From Paenibacillus alvei DSM 29 (lineage in GTDB: Bacteria > Bacillota > Bacilli > Paenibacillales > Paenibacillaceae), in contig NZ_AMBZ01000003.1 of assembly GCF_000293805.1 (NCBI RefSeq), forward strand, positions 1-64,000: DNA of 64,000 bases, in the 5' to 3' direction. Made by a program: the position numbers and the translations under genes. Each line of letters starts with the position of its first letter. The first letter of the stretch is position 1. The notes beneath the pieces were generated by a model that saw nothing but the letters and a program-made list of their open reading frames with translations, was not told where the DNA came from and did no database searches. This document shows positions 58,703 to 64,000 of the stretch, one piece after another.

Positions 58703-59914
58703 CTACGGACGGAGTTCTGCACGGTTGCTGCCGTACAACGAGAAGCGAGTCCACAACGTATTAAGGAGCAGCAATATTCCTGACATAATAAAAATTCCTT
58801 CGATACCGATAACGCCCGAAAGCAATCCGCCGACAATCGGTCCAACCATGTTGCCCAGCGCTAAGGTGCTGCTGTTGAAGCTGTAAGCACGGCTTTCCAT
58901 ACCGTCAGGCGTAAATTTGCGGATAAGCGAATTAACGGAAGGAAGGAGTCCTCCCATGAAGATTCCGAGTGCAAACCGAACGGCGGCAAGCTGCCATACT
59001 TGCGTGACGAAGGCTTGTGGGATTAAGCAGCAGGCTGCACCGACTAGGCAAATGGTTAAGATGCGATGCGATCCGATTTTGTCGCTGATTTTGCCGAGTA
59101 TCGGTGAACAGATCATATTAGACAATCCGGTCACTGCGCTTACGACTCCGGCTAGCAATGCCAGACCCTGCTGTGATCCATGGAGCTCCTGTACATACAG
59201 CGGCAATAACGACATGGGACTTAGCATGGCGAATTGCAGCAGGAAGGTAACAGCCAACAACGACTTCAATTGCGGGATGCGGGCCAATTCCTTGAAACCC
59301 TGCAGTACAGACATCTCAGACGTTTTGCTTACCTTCTCACGATCGAAGGACTCTTTCACCATGAACATTGTCAGCATGGTTGCCAGAAATAGGAGCGTTC
59401 CTGTGATGTAGAAAATAGGACGGTATCCGACCAAGTCGGCCAACACGCCGCCCATTAGTGGCCCCAAAATCGAGCCTGCAACGACCCCGGATTGAAGAAC
59501 TCCCATCGCGAAGCCCATTCGTTCTTTGGGCGTCGTTGACGATACTAGCGCAACGGCAGCAGGGTTGAATCCGGAAATGGTTCCGTTCAGCATGCGCAGC
59601 AGCAATAGATGCCAAGGCGTCTGCGCTAACCCCATTAATGCGGTAACTGCCGCCATTCCGAATCCCGAGCGAAGCAGCATGACCTTGCGCCCGTATTTGT
59701 CAGCGAATTTCCCCCATATCGGCTGGAAAATAAATGAGGTGAAGAAATTCGCCGCAAATATGAATCCTGACCAGAGCGCGATTTGATGCGTATCGGTCAG
59801 TCCGATATCATGCTGCAAATATAAAGCAAGAAACGGGGTAACCATGGTCATTCCTGCCATGGCAAGAAATGAACCGAACCATAAAATGATGAGATTTAAT
59901 TTCCATTGCTGCAT
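58703..59914 (-). CDS. MFS multidrug-type efflux transporter
   Basis: The 403-residue protein has 12 predicted spans and the MFS loop motif GKFADKYGRKVMLL, with motif C-like GSILGPLMGGVLADLVG in TM5, typical of drug/proton antiporters. A palindrome in its promoter suggests a dedicated repressor. Not otherwise linked to its neighbours. Confidence 0.87.
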   Translation of the reverse strand: MQQWKLNLIILWFGSFLAMAGMTMVTPFLALYLQHDIGLTDTHQIALWSGFIFAANFFTSFIFQPIWGKFADKYGRKVMLLRSGFGMAAVTALMGLAQTPWHLLLLRMLNGTISGFNPAAVALVSSTTPKERMGFAMGVLQSGVVAGSILGPLMGGVLADLVGYRPIFYITGTLLFLATMLTMFMVKESFDREKVSKTSEMSVLQGFKELARIPQLKSLLAVTFLLQFAMLSPMSLLPLYVQELHGSQQGLALLAGVVSAVTGLSNMICSPILGKISDKIGSHRILTICLVGAACCLIPQAFVTQVWQLAAVRFALGIFMGGLLPSVNSLIRKFTPDGMESRAYSFNSSTLALGNMVGPIVGGLLSGVIGIEGIFIMSGILLLLNTLWTRFSLYGSNRAELRP

Positions 59915-59964
59915 ATCTCTTGTTCACCACTTTCTTCGGTCACGGTCCGTCCGATGTGCCAGCA

Positions 59965-59976
59965 ACTGGTACCAGT
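59965..59976. promoter_or_regulatory. Palindromic operator before the MFS gene
   Basis: ACTGGTACCAGT is a perfect 12-base palindrome and overlaps a leftward TATACT. A dimeric regulator could block the transporter promoter here. Confidence 0.5.
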
Positions 59977-60034
59977 ATACCATATTGTACTATAACAATG
60001 TTGTCATATTGGAAGGCAGTGATGCCAAGCATTG

Positions 60035-61114
60035 CTACACCTCATTGATTTTGCTGTACGTTACAATACAGCGAATGTTGGACTTCGCAAATCGTTCTGG
60101 CCATTCCTCGCCTTTATAAGCAGGATAACCGATCTTATTGCGTACATGTGCACCGATCCCGAGACAATCTGTCTTTTGCTCCTGAAGGAAGCGAATGACC
60201 TGCTCGTACTTGCGCTGCAACTGCTTGGTAATGTTGGAGGAGGTACCAACATTATTGTTGCCAAGCTCGTTCAATGATGAGGTGGTGGCTCCCTTGATGG
60301 ACAGTGTGATTTCCACCTCTGGATAGGGATCCGTTCGGATAACGCGGATTTTCCGTTTGACTTGAGCATTTTCAATAATAAGCGGTTGTTGTTTGTTCAT
60401 CCGTTCCTCTGGGATATACAGGAGCGCCGTCATTCGGTTGCTTCGTAAAGTGAGCATGAAATTGACATCCTCCTCGGGCAGGGTCGCGACCCAGCTTCCG
60501 TTCCGAAACAATGCCATTCCGTGAATTCGAACATCGTTTTTATTAAAACTGGCAATGGAGCAGACAGGCTCAATCCCATCATCGAGATCGTCTCGAATAA
60601 AGTTGAAGAGTGAAGATAGGGTCAAGTTTTTATTTTTATGAAGCTTCATCAGCAATTGATACAGGGCGAGGTTCAACTCCCCCTTGGGCGCTTGGAAAAT
60701 GCCGCTGGCCTTGCCTTTCACCATAAGCAGGTTGGAGGTCAAAGGGAACTTCGAGTCATAGACAAGATGACGGATGGCATTTACCGGTTGCCTCGCAACC
60801 TCTTCCCCGAACAAAATGTTGCGCAGTTGTCCAACCACGAGTTGGGATTGTGTCTGCAGATTGAAATGATTCATAGCCCCCTGGAAATCTGGCGCCTCCA
60901 GGATAGAATGCCAGATGAGTGTCTTGTTGCCACTAGACTCTTGCGGAAAGCTGATGCCGTATTTGAATGGGTGTTTCTCCCCAACATCGACCGTAATGGT
61001 TTGAATGAAACCTGCCTCATTCACAATAATCTTTTGCTGGCATCCGGTTATAGCGATAATGGAGATGATCCATACTCCGGTTAAGAAGAGCTTTCGAATG
61101 GATGTATCCTTCAT
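60035..61114 (-). CDS. gerKC: Spore germination lipoprotein GerKC
   Basis: The 359-residue Ger(x)C-type protein has a lipoprotein signal ending in IITAITGC-like IAITGCQQ (Cys 25) and the family body with VDVGEKHPFKYGISFPQ and a C-terminal KTDCLGIGAHVRNK. It sits on the inner spore membrane with GerKA and GerKB as a nutrient germinant receptor. Third gene of the leftward operon. Confidence 0.9.
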   Translation of the reverse strand: MKDTSIRKLFLTGVWIISIIAITGCQQKIIVNEAGFIQTITVDVGEKHPFKYGISFPQESSGNKTLIWHSILEAPDFQGAMNHFNLQTQSQLVVGQLRNILFGEEVARQPVNAIRHLVYDSKFPLTSNLLMVKGKASGIFQAPKGELNLALYQLLMKLHKNKNLTLSSLFNFIRDDLDDGIEPVCSIASFNKNDVRIHGMALFRNGSWVATLPEEDVNFMLTLRSNRMTALLYIPEERMNKQQPLIIENAQVKRKIRVIRTDPYPEVEITLSIKGATTSSLNELGNNNVGTSSNITKQLQRKYEQVIRFLQEQKTDCLGIGAHVRNKIGYPAYKGEEWPERFAKSNIRCIVTYSKINEV

Positions 61115-61141
61115 GACACAACCTCCTGTTCACGTTTGCGG

Positions 61142-62249
61142 TCAGGCGGATTCTTGTATGGACGTATCTTCGCGCTTAGCGGCCGATTGCTGATCAGCAT
61201 GGACTGGGAGAATCCAATACAGACTAATGAGGATCAGAATGAGTATCCAGTCTCCATATGCGACAAACTCGCTTATCTTGCCAAATTGCTCAACAGTGAT
61301 GGAAGCAAGCAGCGGTATTGAGCATAATACGCAAAGAAGTACAAAAACAGGCGCTTTGGGTGCTTGATGCCGAATATGCATGACAGCTTGCGAAGCACTC
61401 CATATGTACAAGGAAGCAGAGATAACGGCAGAGAACATCATGAAGATGAACAGCAGGTCGGTAATATTCTCAAGCGCTGTCAATCTGGAGCCTCCGTACA
61501 GCCGCAGAACCGGGTAAAGGATCGTGCTGGACTGATGAATCGGAAGCATGCCTTGAACAAGCAAACAGTACATCAAGTAGTAGGCGGCAGCGATTCCGTT
61601 GAACAAGAGTACAGTGCGGAACCATTTCGTCTTTTTGTCCAATAGCGGAGCCAACATCATCAATAGCTCAAAACCGAAAAAAGAGCTCATGATTTCTGAG
61701 ATGCCGGCTGCCGTTGGATGGGCTTGATAAAAGAAAAAGGGTGTAAGCCGAGTGAATTGGAAATCATTGAATTGCAGCAGCTCAAGGCCAATGGACCAGA
61801 ATGTCAAAACAAAAAACAATAGAGGACTTCGCCATTGTGTAGGGGCCTAGCCATGCACAGTACAAAGCTGTTCCTAAAATGATAATGCTCAGCGTATGAA
61901 TGTTTACTGAGGTATCATTTGTATACTGAAACACCAGCGTATAGGAATGTATCACGGTATATACAATCCCGATGAACTGAATGCCAATGAAGCTGAGGAG
62001 AGGAACAGCTGCATATGCCGGAAGTCTCTCCGATATGAGTTGTGGAATAGACTGAAATCCATGTCTTCGCATCCCGTAATACATCACAATAATGTGGAGC
62101 AGTGAAAGAATATAAAAAACAGGGATCATAACCCAACTGTTGGTGCCAAATTGCTGTGCCATAACATTGGGCAATTGAAAAAACAAAGCTCCCCGTTGTG
62201 TCATATAAATGAGGATACCTACTCCCCAAGCTTTGCATGTTGGTGACAA
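61142..62249 (-). pseudogene. gerKB: Spore germination permease GerKB, frameshifted
   Basis: The 5' part (MTQRGALFFQLPNVMAQQFG, CAWLGPYTMAKSSIVF) and the 3' part (VLTFWSIGLELLQFNDFQFT, LRLYGGSRLTALENITDLL) are in different frames, meeting at a run of six A at 61811-61816. Removing one A (or adding two) restores a ten-span permease of about 365 residues. GerKB-type permeases bind or pass the germinant. The start overlaps the end of gerKA. Confidence 0.87.
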
Positions 62250-63657
62250 GGCCGCACCTCCGATGTCATCTCTTGATGGGTTCCGACGGTTATATTTGTC
62301 GACGGATGCGTTACCGATTGAGGCACTCGGTTTTGTTTTAAAAACAGATAAAAAGGCACATCATCGATGTAGATATACTCCCGATTGATACTTCGTAAAT
62401 GGCATAAATGCATAATAAATACAATCAAAAACAACATGAGCCCAAAGTAACCGAGAAATCCGGCTAACAATATCGACATGAAGCGAAGCAGGCGCAATGA
62501 AGTTTCCATGGTATAGTTCGGCACGATAAAGGAGGAAAGCGCTCCTGCAGCTACAGATACGATGAGAACATTCCCTGCTAATCCAGCCTGTACGACTGCT
62601 TGTCCGATGACGAGACCGCCTACGATGCCGATCGTTTGTCCAATCTTCGTTGGAAGCCGAACCCCTGCCTCGCGCAGCAACTCAATGACGAACTCCATCA
62701 GCAGCGCTTCGATCATGGGATCGAATGGAACAGAGGAACGAGAGCTCACAATGGTTTTCAGCAAGGTGGCCGGAATGAATTGATAGTGATACGTAGTGAC
62801 GGCTACGTAAAATGCACTGAACATAATAGAAAGCATAAAGGCTGCTAATCGAAGCAAGCGGATAAAAATACTGAAATGCCATCTTTCATACATATCCCCT
62901 GTTGAAGCGAAAAACTCCAAAAAACGGGCAGGGGCAACCATTGCAGAAGGGCTGTTATCTGTAATAAGCGCTATTTTGCCCAGTGTAAGAAGGTGAACAA
63001 CTGCGTCAGGCCGTTCTGTGTCATACCACTGTGGAAAGATGGAGAACGGCGAATTCTCCAAATATTTTGCTACTGTATTTCCGTCCAGCACTTCATCGAT
63101 ATGGAGAAGCTGAATCCGACGGTTAATCTCATCAAGTGCAGATGCATCGACTTTTTCTTCTAAGTAAACGAGGTACACAAATTGAGAGTAGCTGTCTCCT
63201 ACATCTACTTTTTTACTTTAAGATCCGTGGTTCGAAGTCGCCGGCGCAAGAGTGACACATTGGTGCTCCAGCCTTCTGTGAAGGCGTCATGCGGTCCGGT
63301 TATTAACGTTTCTTTTTCAGTTGCTTCTACTGATCTGGTGGATCCGCTCCCAGATGACACGGTATACAGTTTCGAACGATACACTGCGCCGATGCGGCCT
63401 TTCAAGATATCAGTAATGAAGCTGCGTTCACTCGCGGCTGGACTAGGCTCCTGGATAGCTTGCCAAGTGGATAGCATGCGCATTATGCTCACATCAGTCG
63501 GGTTATCTTCGAAGAATGACGTGACAATTTGTTGGAATTGGGCTCCGTCCAACAGGTGATCGAAATAATAAAGGGTCACCTCTCCGTCAGCATAGGAGCG
63601 TACGGTTAAGTCATCGCATTCGCGAAATGAATGTGTAAGCTGCTGTTGCAAATCCAT
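62219..63657 (-). pseudogene. gerKA: Spore germination protein GerKA, frameshifted
   Basis: The N-terminal soluble part (YYFDHLLDGAQFQQIVTSFF, SVEATEKETLITGPHDAFTE) ends at a stop near 63205; the rest, VYLVYLEEKVDASALDEINR through the membrane spans and IVGGLVIGQAVVQAGLA, is in another frame. Adding one A to the coding A6 run (complement of 63209-63214) joins them as VKKVDVGDSYSQF into about 480 residues, the GerA-family length. First gene of the receptor operon. Confidence 0.9.
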
Positions 63658-63852
63658 GATGCGCGAAATCCTCCTGTTTGTCCCTAATCCATGAGCATAT
63701 GATGCGCAACATCATAAATTTTATGATGGGGTTTGAACAATATAAGGGCGCATTATCGGCAAAGAAGCGGGTTGTATGATAAAATGTCAAAGTCTGCTCA
63801 TTTTTGGACTTGGATTGTCAACAGATTGTCATAGCTTCTGCAGATGGTCTGG

Positions 63853-63881
63853 TTGTGGTCGTTCTGGAAAACGGGCATAAT
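63853..63881 (+). promoter_or_regulatory. Promoter of hemE
   Basis: TTGTGG at 63853-63858 and CATAAT at 63876-63881, 17 bases apart, about 54 bases before the hemE start. Confidence 0.5.
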
Positions 63882-63934
63882 GGAAGCGTTAGGTTGTAAC
63901 AAATTGCACAATACCGTTCGTTTGGAGGGTATAT

Positions 63935-64000
63935 ATGACTTATAATGATCGTTTTATACGTGCATGCCGCAAGGAGCCGGTCGATCGGCTTCCGGTATGG
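63935..64000 (+). CDS. hemE: Uroporphyrinogen decarboxylase, start only (partial)
   Basis: The ATG at 63935 follows TTGGAGGG and opens MTYNDRFIRACRKEPVDRLP, matching the conserved start of HemE, which decarboxylates uroporphyrinogen III in haem synthesis. The gene runs off the right edge after 22 codons; hemH and hemY would be expected next in a Bacillus-type hemEHY order. Confidence 0.85.
   Translation, partial: MTYNDRFIRACRKEPVDRLPVW

Noticed and set aside
1..64000. CRISPR arrays
   Set aside because: No regularly spaced direct repeats with unique spacers were seen on either strand.

Overview
The window reads as chromosome of a Gram-positive endospore former, most likely Paenibacillus or a close relative. 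The evidence is a gerK-type spore germination operon, a LysM/M14 peptidoglycan endopeptidase, ytxG/ytxH-like stress genes, a lipoteichoic-acid-synthase-like enzyme, an AroA-type chorismate mutase/DAHP synthase fusion, strong AAGGAGG ribosome binding sites and frequent TTG/GTG starts. The assignment rests on gene content read by eye; no database search was run.

Positions 1-28055 are the right part of a siphovirus-type prophage, with its left end outside the window. In order: tail genes (tape-measure end, distal tail protein, baseplate and fibre proteins), a holin/endolysin lysis pair, a DNA methyltransferase, and a leftward cassette of six small genes. That cassette is controlled from a divergent promoter region with mirrored 13-bp operator sites. 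Next come a lipoprotein moron, a leftward lysogeny module (XRE repressor, ImmA-type peptidase), and rightward early genes. The early genes are a Cro-like/antirepressor fusion, two AbrB-like proteins, a zinc-hook ATPase, a Bet/RecT annealase, an MBL-fold protein, a replication initiator, a DnaB helicase, a RuvC-like resolvase, a PAPS-reductase-family protein, a C5 cytosine methyltransferase that contains an overprinted second gene, a protein with an SSB-like tail, and the ArpU late regulator. Last come an excisionase-like protein, a tyrosine integrase and an attachment site made from the 3' end of a tRNA-Ala gene.

Positions 28056-38000 are accessory DNA: an alpha/beta hydrolase remnant, two paralogous TPR-like proteins (one with a lysine-rich tail), and a rightward operon. 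The operon encodes two phenylacetate-CoA-ligase-like adenylating enzymes, a chorismate mutase/DAHP synthase, a chorismate-lyase-like protein and a Lys/Glu-rich protein. Two small paralogous proteins of unknown family bracket it. Read together, the operon could make and activate an aromatic acid of the 4-hydroxybenzoate type.

Positions 38000-64000 look like ordinary core chromosome: regulators, a CuA-like cupredoxin, a SufR-like regulator, ytxGH, glutamate racemase, the LysM/M14 endopeptidase, a BCCT transporter, an LtaS-like enzyme, an RNA methyltransferase, an O-methyltransferase, two tandem NSS transporters, a HAD phosphatase, a LacI regulator, an MFS transporter, gerKA-gerKB-gerKC and the start of hemE.

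At least eleven reading frames are broken, or in one case run past the expected stop, by what looks like a single-base indel. Nine of these are repaired by adding one A to a coding-strand A-run. This pattern affects conserved core genes as well as accessory ones, so residual sequencing indels are more likely than real pseudogenes; functional conclusions about those genes should be read with that in mind.
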